A DNA stretch of 64,000 bases from Verrucomicrobiota bacterium (GTDB taxonomy: Bacteria; Verrucomicrobiota; Verrucomicrobiia; Opitutales; Opitutaceae). Position numbers and translations under genes: made by a program. The DNA lies in assembly GCA_023391285.1 (NCBI GenBank), contig JAEWBF010000120.1, positions 1 to 64,000 on the forward strand, read 5' to 3'. Below the pieces are notes generated by a model. That model did not search any database. It was not told the origin of the DNA and saw only the letters and a program-made list of their open reading frames with translations. Below are positions 43,872-51,751 of this stretch, piece by piece; position 1 is the first letter of the stretch, and each line of letters opens with the position of its first letter.

Positions 43872-44960
43872 ATGAGGAACAAGACGCGTATCTCCGCCCG
43901 GTTGGAAGGGCTGTTTCTGGCGGCCATCTTCGTCGTTGTTGGGAGTTGGGCGAAGGCTGCTTCATCGGGGGTGGAGGCGGCGGCGCCGGTCCGGCTGGAG
44001 GTGTTGGAGACGCGTCGGATTTGGGATGCGGCGGCTCACAATGCCTTCACGGACCTGATTCATTGGCGGGGCACTTGGTGGTGCACCTTCCGTGAATCGG
44101 CGGGCCACGTTGGAGGTGATGGGGCGATCCGGGTCCTAAGCTCCCGTGACGGCGTCGAGTGGGTTTCGGCCGCTTATCTAGTTGCCCCGGGTGCGGATCT
44201 CCGTGATCCAAAATTCTCCGTCACTCCGCAGGACCGTCTGATGATCAACTGCGGCAGTTCTTTCTATGAGGGCAAGAAGCTCAAGGGCCGGGTCTCGCTC
44301 GTCATGTTCTCGGATGACGGTTTGGCCTGGACCAAGCCCGTGCCGGTCGTGGGGCCAAATGAATGGCTGTGGCGGGTGACCTGGCACGACGGCGTGGCGT
44401 ATGGAGCGGCTTATGACAATTTCCCGCAGCGCCAGGTGGCGAGCTGGTCGAAGAAACCCGACGGCGTTCTCAAATTATATCGTTCGACCGATGGGATTCA
44501 GTGGAAGCCGATCACCCGCTTGCGCGTCGAGGGGCGGCCGAACGAGACGACCCTGAGGTTCACGAGCGACGGAAAGATGCTCGCGCTTGTCCGGCGCGAG
44601 GATCCCGACGATCCCATGGGATTTGTTGGAACGAGCGCTCCGCCCTATAAGAAATGGCAGTGGTCGAAGTCCAATTACCGGTTTGGCGGTCAAAATGCCA
44701 TTCAGCTGACGTCCGGAGAGTGGGTGGTTGGCACCCGCGATTATTCCCAGATGAAGGTGAAAGGCTCGTGGGCCGGAGCGGCTTCCATAGTGGCGCAACT
44801 GGGGGATGACGGACGCTTGGCGCCACTGGTCACGCTCCCGAGTGGAGGCGACTGTAGTTATCCGGGCATGGTGCAAATAAAAGACCAGGTCTGGATCTCC
44901 TATTATTCAAGCCATGAAGGCAAGGCTGCCATCTATCTCGCAAAACTGCGGGTTCTCTGA
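43872..44960 (+). CDS. Exported sialidase-like (BNR) protein 1
   Basis: The 362-residue protein has a signal peptide (LEGLFLAAIFVVVGSWAKAA) and a six-bladed propeller pattern of the sialidase superfamily: FTDLIHWRGTWWCTFRESAG, Asp-box-like SSRDGVEWVS, FSDDGLAWTKP, STDGIQWKPIT, TLRFTSDGKMLALVRRE and the final blade YPGMVQIKDQVWISYYSSHE. Three Arg residues in conserved blade positions are compatible with a carboxylate-binding triad, but the typical Arg-Ile-Pro motif is not evident, so the enzyme may act on another uronate or sugar. The ATG at 43872 is preferred over a GTG 11 codons upstream. Confidence 0.78.
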   Translation: MRNKTRISARLEGLFLAAIFVVVGSWAKAASSGVEAAAPVRLEVLETRRIWDAAAHNAFTDLIHWRGTWWCTFRESAGHVGGDGAIRVLSSRDGVEWVSAAYLVAPGADLRDPKFSVTPQDRLMINCGSSFYEGKKLKGRVSLVMFSDDGLAWTKPVPVVGPNEWLWRVTWHDGVAYGAAYDNFPQRQVASWSKKPDGVLKLYRSTDGIQWKPITRLRVEGRPNETTLRFTSDGKMLALVRREDPDDPMGFVGTSAPPYKKWQWSKSNYRFGGQNAIQLTSGEWVVGTRDYSQMKVKGSWAGAASIVAQLGDDGRLAPLVTLPSGGDCSYPGMVQIKDQVWISYYSSHEGKAAIYLAKLRVL

Positions 44961-44999
44961 GCGATCCATAAACCATAAAACCTATAAGCACCGATAAAA

Positions 45000-45010
45000 C
45001 TACATTGTAG
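45000..45010. promoter_or_regulatory. Palindrome immediately upstream of the TonB receptor start
   Basis: CTACATTGTAG is a perfect 5-bp-arm palindrome ending 3 bp before the ATG of the receptor. It could be an operator or affect translation start; no Shine-Dalgarno sequence is present in its place. Confidence 0.35.
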
Positions 45011-45013
45011 ATT

Positions 45014-47248
45014 ATGAATCCACTCCTGCGCTCCAAAACCTTGCCAGCACTCCTGGCGGGGCTCTTGATATCATGCACATGCGCATTTCCGGCGCTGGCG
45101 CAGCAAGCGGCCCCCACGACTGCGGATTCGCAGGCCGATGACGAGACCGTGATTCTGAATGTGTTTCAGGTGACCGACAGCCGGGACGTGGGCTACTCCA
45201 CCACCAATGCCATCGGTGTCACTCGAACGAACACGGCGTTGATCGACACTCCGCAAGCGATCAATGTCATCAACCAGGCGTTCATGCAGGACTTCCAACC
45301 GAGCGAAGTGTTTGACGTCTTGCAGTATGTGCCCGGGGTCTCGATCGAGTCGAACGTCGGCGACAGCGTCATGATCCGCGGATATACTGTGCGCGATCAT
45401 TACACCAATGGTATCATCGACAACCAGTATCAAAGCCAGGCCGGCGCCGAACCGTTCAATTTCCAGCGCCTCGAGGTGTTGAAGGGCCCGTCGGCGCTCG
45501 TCTACGGCTCGACGGCCATCGGCGGCGTCCTGAACCGCGTGCGCAAGGAGCCGCTTTGGAAGGAGCAGGGTGAGATCGCCGTCACCGTCGGCAATCACGG
45601 GCAGTTGAAGGCGGAGTTCGACTACACGAAGCCGATCAACGACAAGGTGTCCGTGCGCCTCATCGCGACGGGACGGGATGAAAACATGGTGAATAACGTC
45701 GCGGTCAAATTCGCGTATCTCCATCGCTGGACCGCGACGCCGCAAGTCACGTGGAAGATCAGTGACCGGGTTCAGCTAAAGCTGGTGGGTGAGTTGCTCG
45801 AGGAAAAAGGCTTCAAGCACTGGGGAGAGCTCGCCATGTGGTATCCTACGAGCACCGTGTTTGGCGAGGTCGAGCTGCCGTTCGGCCTCACGAAAGAAGA
45901 GGGTGGCATCACGACTTGGGGCGTCTTGCCTCGCGATTTTACGGTCTCGAGCCCGCAAGGCTATTCTCGGAACCGCAAACACGCGCCCTATATGTATCTC
46001 GAGACCCAGCCGACGGACAACCTGGCGGTCCGTTTGACCAGCACGGCCACGTGGTGGGACCATGAGGCGGAAGATGTCTTTCCGCACAGCGGAGGCATAT
46101 CCTATGATGCGGCGAAACAAGCCTATCGGATTCGCCGTGGCTGGCGCGACTATAGTGACGACCAGTTTTTCTTCACGTCGGCCGTGGACGCGGTTTACGA
46201 CCTTCAATTGTCGAGTCACTCGCACAAGATTCTTGCGATCGCACAGTATAACCAGAAGTCGCTGTTTCAGAACTACGAGAATCTAAACACCGGGGAGACG
46301 AACTATCTCTATCTCACGGACGATCCCAATTATTATTTCTCGCCCCAGATGCCCACGTATACGCACGCGCGGACGCAGAGATATGATCACTCGGCTGCGT
46401 GGGCCATTCGCGATCATATCCAGTTTTTTGGCGACAAGCTGCAGTTCGTGGCCGGCATCCGATATGATGATTACGATACCAAGACGAACAACTTGCTGAC
46501 GGGGCAGGAAGGCGAGCTCAACCGCGGTCATGCCTACACGCACCGGTATGGAGCGGTCGTTAAGCCGTCCCGGAGCTACTCGGTGTTTTTCAGCCACGCG
46601 ACGAACTATACCCCGAATTATGGAGCTCAGCCGGATGGACGCCCGTTCAAGCCGTTGGAAGGGATTTTGGACGAGGTCGGGTTGAAGGCGAACTTCTTCG
46701 ACGGTCGTTTGTCGGGCACGTTGTCCGCCTATGATCTGCGGATGACCAATATCAAAGAGCGCGATCCCGATCCGGAGCGTCCTGGCTTCTACATCCAGAC
46801 GGCCAGGCAGCGCACGCAGGGACTGGAGCTCGATATGCACTGGCAGATGCTGGAATCGCTTCAGGTCGGGTTTGGTGGAGCGCTGCAGGATGCGCGGTTA
46901 CCCGCGCCCACTCCGCCGGCCTTGTATAACGTCGCCAGGAACGTTCCCCGGTATACTGCAAGCTTCACCACACGCTTTGCACCACGCGAAGGCGCCTTGA
47001 AGGGCTGGGCGGCCGGCCTCGGACTTACATGGAAAGACGCCGTGGCGGCATGGACCACGTCCAATTATTGGCTGCCGGCAAGCTGGAGTGCATCCGCGTG
47101 GACCAGCTACAATTGGAAGGACTATAAATTCCAGCTCAATGTTATGAACGTCACAGACGAATGGAACCTCACTCGTGCGGTCAACCATTACCAGGTCTTT
47201 CAAGGACCCATGCGAGTCGTGAAGTTCCGCGTGAGCCGCCGCTTCTAA
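45014..47248 (+). CDS. TonB-dependent receptor, siderophore-receptor size class
   Basis: The 744-residue protein has a signal peptide (TLPALLAGLLISCTCAFPALA), a plug at about residues 50-170 (DTPQAINVINQAFMQDFQPS, SVMIRGYTVRDHYTNGI, LEVLKGPSALVYGSTAIGGV) and a 22-strand barrel ending VVKFRVSRRF with terminal Phe. In size and plug motifs it is like FhuA/FpvA-type receptors, yet its neighbours are two sialidase-like enzymes, an MFS transporter and an esterase, so a carbohydrate ligand is as likely as a siderophore. It is preceded by a 53-bp gap with the CTACATTGTAG palindrome and followed by a hairpin. Confidence 0.92.
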   Translation: MNPLLRSKTLPALLAGLLISCTCAFPALAQQAAPTTADSQADDETVILNVFQVTDSRDVGYSTTNAIGVTRTNTALIDTPQAINVINQAFMQDFQPSEVFDVLQYVPGVSIESNVGDSVMIRGYTVRDHYTNGIIDNQYQSQAGAEPFNFQRLEVLKGPSALVYGSTAIGGVLNRVRKEPLWKEQGEIAVTVGNHGQLKAEFDYTKPINDKVSVRLIATGRDENMVNNVAVKFAYLHRWTATPQVTWKISDRVQLKLVGELLEEKGFKHWGELAMWYPTSTVFGEVELPFGLTKEEGGITTWGVLPRDFTVSSPQGYSRNRKHAPYMYLETQPTDNLAVRLTSTATWWDHEAEDVFPHSGGISYDAAKQAYRIRRGWRDYSDDQFFFTSAVDAVYDLQLSSHSHKILAIAQYNQKSLFQNYENLNTGETNYLYLTDDPNYYFSPQMPTYTHARTQRYDHSAAWAIRDHIQFFGDKLQFVAGIRYDDYDTKTNNLLTGQEGELNRGHAYTHRYGAVVKPSRSYSVFFSHATNYTPNYGAQPDGRPFKPLEGILDEVGLKANFFDGRLSGTLSAYDLRMTNIKERDPDPERPGFYIQTARQRTQGLELDMHWQMLESLQVGFGGALQDARLPAPTPPALYNVARNVPRYTASFTTRFAPREGALKGWAAGLGLTWKDAVAAWTTSNYWLPASWSASAWTSYNWKDYKFQLNVMNVTDEWNLTRAVNHYQVFQGPMRVVKFRVSRRF

Positions 47249-47259
47249 GCCTGGGCAAA

Positions 47260-47285
47260 CCGCAGGGGTGGCAACGCCCCTGCGG
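47260..47285 (+). terminator. Hairpin after the TonB receptor gene
   Basis: CCGCAGGGG pairs perfectly with CCCCTGCGG around an 8-nt loop, 12 bp after the stop codon. The T-rich stretch (ATTTTA) comes only about 8 bp later, so termination efficiency is uncertain. Confidence 0.6.
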
Positions 47286-47354
47286 CTTCGGGCCCATTTT
47301 AGCCTGTTGCTGACGCCGGATCATTTCGGCGCCATCTAAATGTTATCGCGGTGG

Positions 47355-47370
47355 CGGGATTATAATCCCG
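47355..47370. promoter_or_regulatory. Perfect 16-bp palindrome containing a -10-like TATAAT
   Basis: CGGGATTATAATCCCG reads the same on both strands and holds the consensus -10 hexamer TATAAT at 47361-47366. It lies 71 bp before the next start codon. A -35 box is not obvious, which would suit an activator-dependent or repressed promoter with the operator on the -10 element. Confidence 0.5.
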
Positions 47371-47388
47371 GCCGTGAAGGTCTCACCG

Positions 47389-47420
47389 CTCCAGCGATAT
47401 CTCGCTGGAGCTTTGCTTTC
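47389..47420 (+). terminator. Leader hairpin with U-rich tail before the BNR protein gene
   Basis: CTCCAGCGA and TCGCTGGAG form a 9-bp stem with a TATC loop, followed by CTTTGCTTTC. It ends about 20 bp before the ATG at 47441. It may terminate read-through from the receptor gene, or act as an attenuator if transcription starts at the palindrome upstream. Confidence 0.55.
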
Positions 47421-47440
47421 AGATTGCAGCCCCCGTTTCT

Positions 47441-49717
47441 ATGCACACTGCCCCGACCCCCAAAAACCGCCTTCTTCATTTGGGATTGTTCCGCGCCGGC
47501 GGACGTCACGTTTGCAATGGCAACAGACGAACCTCCATTTTGCCCCTGGCCGTTCTGTTGACGCTTGTTTTGGGAGCACGTTTTGCCCCGAACCTGCAGG
47601 CGAGCCTGGACGTTCCCACCAGCTATGACGTTTTGATCAAAGGAGCGCAGACGATCGGAGGACAGGTTTATGAGCCGCGTTTTCCGGAGGTAGCCCGGTG
47701 TAGTAATGGCGACCTGCTGGTCGTATATTACTGGAATAACGTTCACGTGGGTGTTGGGAGTTACGGGACGATTTGGATAACGAGAAGCACCAACGACGGT
47801 GCGTCGTGGGGAACGCCGACCCTCCTCGTGGATCACAGCGCCGATGGCTACGACGCCCGCGATCCAAATATCTCCGTGATGAGTGACGGCACGGTAACGA
47901 TGACCTATTTCAAGAAAGTCCCCGGGAGCGTGCCGGAAAACAAAGGCGTTTTCTTTGTCAAAAGCTCGAATCACGGCGTGACCTGGACCGCTCCGGTGCA
48001 GATCGTGAGCAACGCCGCGACCACGGCGAGCGTGGTCGAAGCCAACGGGGCATGGCTGGCGCCCGTTTATCAAGTCGGGGGTCCCGTCGTGAGTGTTTTC
48101 AAGAGCACGAACTCGGGGAGCTCGTGGAGCAGTCAGGGAACGATCATCAATGGCGGAGCGGACGAGTCGGCCGCGATGTATGCGGGTGGAAATACTCTCT
48201 ACTCGCTGGTCCGGTATCGGGGCTGGATTTCCAAGTCCACCGACAATGGAGCCACCTGGACCAGTGTCGACATGGCGCGTCCGGAAGTGCATGCGCCACA
48301 CGCGCTCAAGCTGGCCAACGACAAGTTCTTCGTCACTTGGTGTCGGCCCAATGCCAACAACGGAAATCGCGTGGTGGAGGGACGAATGTTCTACCCCGAA
48401 TACGGATGGTGGAGCAATGGCAGCCGGCTGATCTACAATTCCACGGCATCGAACGTGTTTGATATGGGCTATCCCAGCTCAGTTTACCTGCCTGACACGG
48501 ATGAATTGTTTACGGTCTATTATGATGTCGAACGAGGCATCTGCGCCGGCACCTATACAAGCATGTCGGATTGGTCGCGGCCGTTCAACTATCTGGACAC
48601 GTTCGAAAGCGACGCAACCGGCGCGGTCCCTCCGGCCTACGTGGAAGTGTCGGGCAGCGCCCGGGTGAGTTCGGCCAAGGCGTATGCGGGGTCAAAGTCG
48701 CTTCGCATCCACGACAACTCATCCTCGGCGCTGACGTCGGTGGCGAAAGTGGCAAAATCCGACACGGCGGTCTCGTATGAGTTCAAGCTGCACCCGAATT
48801 TGCCGAACGGCTGTTACATCAGCCTGGCCAGCGGGGGTAACGCCAATAGCAATGTGATCTTCCATCTTCGGATCAATTCCTCCGGCAATCTTCATTGGTA
48901 TAACGGGAGCACCTACACGGCGTTGAGCGGGGCGAGTGTGATCCTGAACAGCTGGAACACCGTTCGTATCGATGCCTCGAATACCGACAGCGCGTTGGTC
49001 ACCGTGAATGGCACGGTGGCCGGCACGGCCGGGAAATGGAACACCCACGGCACGATCGACCGCATTCGTTTCACCAGCCATTCCACCACCGGCGTCGGCG
49101 ACGACATTTACGTCGATAACCTGCAACGCACGGATTACGTGAACAATTTCGACCGCGATACGCTCGGCAACGTGCCGGCCAATTTCGTTGAGGTGGCGGC
49201 GAGCGCGCGCGTCAGCAATCTCCAGGCGTATAGCGGATCGAATTCCCTGCGTATTCACGATACGTCGAGTTCCGTGCTGTCGTCGGTCGTCAAAACTTCG
49301 AATGCGGGTGCGTTCAAAACCGTCGAGTTCAAGGTGAAGCCCGTGACGCTGGCTCAGGGATTCTACATCAGCTTGGGAAGTGGCGGAAACGATAATGCCA
49401 GCATGGCGTTTCATATCCGGGTGAACAATTCTGGAGCGCTCAGTTGCTACGGCTACAACGACGACAACGGCGGCGTTCTTGAATATAAGAACATGAGTGG
49501 CGCCAGTCTCGCGCTCAACGCGTGGAACACGGTGCGGATTATCTCCCTCGACATGGGACATTGCGCCGTGTTCGTGAATGGTGTGCTCGCCGGTTACGGT
49601 TATGACTGGAACACGAAGACGTCCATCGATCGTGTGAGGTTTACCAGCTATTCCAGCGCAGGTGTGGGTGACGATTTCTATATCGATGACCTGGTCTTCA
49701 GTAACAAGTATCAGTGA
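47441..49717 (+). CDS. Exported BNR/sialidase-like protein with two C-terminal lectin-like repeats
   Basis: The 758-residue protein has an N-terminal hydrophobic export signal at about residues 32-50 (SILPLAVLLTLVLGARFAPN). Residues about 55-380 form a BNR propeller with four Asp-boxes (STNDGASWGT, SSNHGVTWTA, STNSGSSWSS, STDNGATWTS) and FVTWCRPNANNGNRVVEGRM. Two tandem domains of about 180 residues follow (from about 382 and 567), sharing AGSKSLRIHDNSSS / SGSNSLRIHDTSSS, LNSWNTVRI / LNAWNTVRI and GVGDDIYVDNL / GVGDDFYIDDL, and look like concanavalin/LamG-type lectin modules. The propeller lacks the classical Arg-Ile-Pro motif (it has PRFPEVAR), so true sialidase activity is uncertain. Long N-terminus: residues before 32 are polar. 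Confidence 0.82.
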   Translation: MHTAPTPKNRLLHLGLFRAGGRHVCNGNRRTSILPLAVLLTLVLGARFAPNLQASLDVPTSYDVLIKGAQTIGGQVYEPRFPEVARCSNGDLLVVYYWNNVHVGVGSYGTIWITRSTNDGASWGTPTLLVDHSADGYDARDPNISVMSDGTVTMTYFKKVPGSVPENKGVFFVKSSNHGVTWTAPVQIVSNAATTASVVEANGAWLAPVYQVGGPVVSVFKSTNSGSSWSSQGTIINGGADESAAMYAGGNTLYSLVRYRGWISKSTDNGATWTSVDMARPEVHAPHALKLANDKFFVTWCRPNANNGNRVVEGRMFYPEYGWWSNGSRLIYNSTASNVFDMGYPSSVYLPDTDELFTVYYDVERGICAGTYTSMSDWSRPFNYLDTFESDATGAVPPAYVEVSGSARVSSAKAYAGSKSLRIHDNSSSALTSVAKVAKSDTAVSYEFKLHPNLPNGCYISLASGGNANSNVIFHLRINSSGNLHWYNGSTYTALSGASVILNSWNTVRIDASNTDSALVTVNGTVAGTAGKWNTHGTIDRIRFTSHSTTGVGDDIYVDNLQRTDYVNNFDRDTLGNVPANFVEVAASARVSNLQAYSGSNSLRIHDTSSSVLSSVVKTSNAGAFKTVEFKVKPVTLAQGFYISLGSGGNDNASMAFHIRVNNSGALSCYGYNDDNGGVLEYKNMSGASLALNAWNTVRIISLDMGHCAVFVNGVLAGYGYDWNTKTSIDRVRFTSYSSAGVGDDFYIDDLVFSNKYQ

Positions 49718-49825
49718 GCCATGTGATGGGCTCGGAAGCTTGGACTAAGTCCGATAGTCGCCCGACGAGCCGCTCAAGGTTCCATGCGTTTGTGTGCCGG
49801 AATCAATCGGCTGCCCTGACCTCGC

Positions 49826-50761
49826 CTAGGCTGCGACGATCGATATGCCGAATCTCCGTGTCTGACGGGGCTGGACCCAGTCCAGCCCGATCTTATTTTC
49901 AAACGCATTCGGCACGCCCATCCACGGCTCTATACAATAATAGGGTAAACCTGCTTGCGACCATGTGACGAGGCAACTGCCTTCGGGTGGTTTTTCCGAG
50001 GACCCAAATCGGATGTGAATCGTCGACGGGCTGCTTTGGTCTCCGAAATATATCTTGTTGGACGAGAGACCCGAATGGATCGCATCGACCAAGGCTGGGT
50101 TCGCCAGGGGCTGGTCTCCGGCTAAGCACGGACGGGAGATTAGTTTCCCTGCTCCATCATAGTCGTGATTCCATGTCTTCGTCGCGGGAAGATGGATACG
50201 AAAGTTCTTTTGAACGCTTTCGTCGCTCCATGGCAGCGAGAAGTAGGGATGATGTCCGGCGCACCAGGGCAGTGCTTGGGTGTCGCGGTTATGCAGGCTC
50301 AGCTCGCAGTGGAGCGTGAAGGCCTCGAACCGGTAGGCGACCTCGAACTCGAAGTCGTAAGGATAACACCGTTTGGCCTCCGCGTCGGGGATCAATACGG
50401 CGCTAAAGCCGGACGCGTCGAGTTTCCGCAGTTGAAACCGGCTGTGGCGGGCAAATCCATGGATGGGCATGGGACGCTGCACACCGTCAGGTCCGCGCCA
50501 AAGGTTGATCGCGCCCTGATCAAAGCTTCTTCCGGCGAACGGAAATAGAATCGGGTTGCCTCCGCGGATGTCGCCGAAGTCGGCCGTCGAATATTGATCC
50601 GGCCAGTATATTATTTCCCGCCGCCGGCCGCCGTCGCTTTCCAGGTGCCAGCTCATGAGTCGGGCGCCTATTTCGGGACACGCTACATACGTCGAAAGAC
50701 CGCATTGCCAACGAGTCAAAGCGTGCCCTTGGGACTGAATCTGTTCCACGACAGGTGTCAT
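49826..50761 (-). CDS. Aldose 1-epimerase family protein
   Basis: The 311-residue protein has the mutarotase fold and catalytic set: MPIHGFARHSRF with the first His, WCAGHHPYFSLP with the second His and the GHHPYF motif, and a C-terminal Glu in YYCIEPWMGVPNAF. Aldose epimerases interconvert sugar anomers; members with this spacing also include glucose-6-phosphate 1-epimerase-like proteins. No signal peptide, so cytoplasmic. The ATG at 50761 is chosen; an upstream start at 50806 is possible. It lies 102 bp downstream of the aldolase on the same strand. Confidence 0.88.
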   Translation of the reverse strand: MTPVVEQIQSQGHALTRWQCGLSTYVACPEIGARLMSWHLESDGGRRREIIYWPDQYSTADFGDIRGGNPILFPFAGRSFDQGAINLWRGPDGVQRPMPIHGFARHSRFQLRKLDASGFSAVLIPDAEAKRCYPYDFEFEVAYRFEAFTLHCELSLHNRDTQALPWCAGHHPYFSLPWSDESVQKNFRIHLPATKTWNHDYDGAGKLISRPCLAGDQPLANPALVDAIHSGLSSNKIYFGDQSSPSTIHIRFGSSEKPPEGSCLVTWSQAGLPYYCIEPWMGVPNAFENKIGLDWVQPRQTRRFGISIVAA

Positions 50762-50863
50762 GATTGCGCCCGCTTGAGTGGTAGCTTCCGCGTCTTGATA
50801 TAGCACACTTCAAGCTTCGTCGCCCGCGAGGCGAAGCGGGTTGGCTTGCCGGCTGTGCTCCGT

Positions 50864-51649
50864 TTAGGAGCGGAACGTAAAGCCGATCTGCGCGAACTCC
50901 TGTTTGATGGTTTCGAGTCCGCGCTTCAGAATCATGATGTCGGCATTGTGGCAGATAAACTTCGCGCCGAGGTCCAGGAGCATCTTGGCATGCTGCGCGT
51001 TGAAGGCCACTGAACCCCAGTGAATGCCGGCCCGGGCGGCGGCGCCAGCGACGGTCTTGAGCGCCTCTGCGATCAGCGGATGGTCAAACTGGCCGGGGAT
51101 ACCGGCCAGGACGCTGAAGTCTCCAGGTCCGAACATCAGAATATCGATCCCGGGAACCCGGGCGATCTCCTCCGCGTGCGTCAGCGACTTCGGGGATTCG
51201 AGTTGCGCAATAATGAAGGTTTCCTCGTTGGCCTCTCGCACGTAGTCTCCAAGCGAATACAGGCCGTAAGGCAGATCGGGACCGCCGCCGTCGGCGCCGC
51301 GTTCGCCGATGGGCGCGAATTTGGCCCAGCGCACGATCTCACGGGCTTCGTCCGCCGTTTCGCAGCGCGGATACATGATGCCCTGGGCGCCAGCCTCGAG
51401 CAGTCGCCCCATGCGCATGAATTCGCCCTTGGCGGGACGGGCGACGATGTCAGCTCCACCGACTCGCGCCGCGCGCATGAGTTGCGCCGCGGTTTCGAGC
51501 GAGTGGGCGTGATGCTCCAAGTCCATCCAGATACCATCAAATCCGAGCAAGCTCGTCATCTCGTAGGCGGACTCGTCGGCGAAATGGAGCGTGGTGATCA
51601 ACGACACCTCATTGCGTTGCAGTTTTGATTTGATGAGACTTTTGCGCAT
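50864..51649 (-). CDS. HpcH/HpaI family aldolase
   Basis: The 261-residue enzyme is a class II, metal-dependent pyruvate aldolase of the HpcH/HpaI family. It shows GFDGIWMDLEHHAHSLE with the catalytic His-bearing loop, the IVARPAKGEFMRMGRLLEAG segment, the metal ligands Glu in IAQLESPKSL and Asp in LMFGPGDFSVLAG. Relatives cleave 2-keto-3-deoxy-rhamnonate, 2-keto-3-deoxy-glucarate or 4-hydroxy-2-oxoheptanedioate. With the mutarotase and an ACS-type MFS transporter in the locus, a 2-keto-3-deoxy sugar acid is the most likely substrate. Divergent from the GntR/LacI regulator. Confidence 0.9.
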   Translation of the reverse strand: MRKSLIKSKLQRNEVSLITTLHFADESAYEMTSLLGFDGIWMDLEHHAHSLETAAQLMRAARVGGADIVARPAKGEFMRMGRLLEAGAQGIMYPRCETADEAREIVRWAKFAPIGERGADGGGPDLPYGLYSLGDYVREANEETFIIAQLESPKSLTHAEEIARVPGIDILMFGPGDFSVLAGIPGQFDHPLIAEALKTVAGAAARAGIHWGSVAFNAQHAKMLLDLGAKFICHNADIMILKRGLETIKQEFAQIGFTFRS

Positions 51650-51751
51650 CGAAAGGGAGGAAAAGTAGGAACAAAGGAGGTAGCAATACCTAAGTGTGAC
51701 GTCGGCGCGATTTGACAGGCGACCTCAACTTGGCGATTAAAGTCCCTACAA
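51650..51751. promoter_or_regulatory. Divergent promoter/operator region of aldolase and GntR/LacI regulator
   Basis: A perfect -35 TTGACA (51712-51717) with a 17-bp spacer to GATTAA (51735-51740) could serve the regulator gene; the start codon would then be nearly leaderless. An inverted repeat AGGTA-GCAA-TACCT lies at 51678-51691, and GTAGGAAC (51665-51672) is mirrored by GTCCCTAC (51742-51749). These are candidate autoregulatory operator sites. Confidence 0.5.

Noticed and set aside
45014..47248. SusCD-type polysaccharide utilisation locus
   Set aside because: The receptor lacks the carboxypeptidase-like N-terminal domain and no SusD-like lipoprotein is encoded next to either TonB receptor in the window.
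47441..49717. Confident call as GH33 sialidase
   Set aside because: Asp-boxes are present but the Arg-Ile-Pro motif and a clear Tyr/Glu pair could not be identified, and there are no sialic acid catabolic genes.
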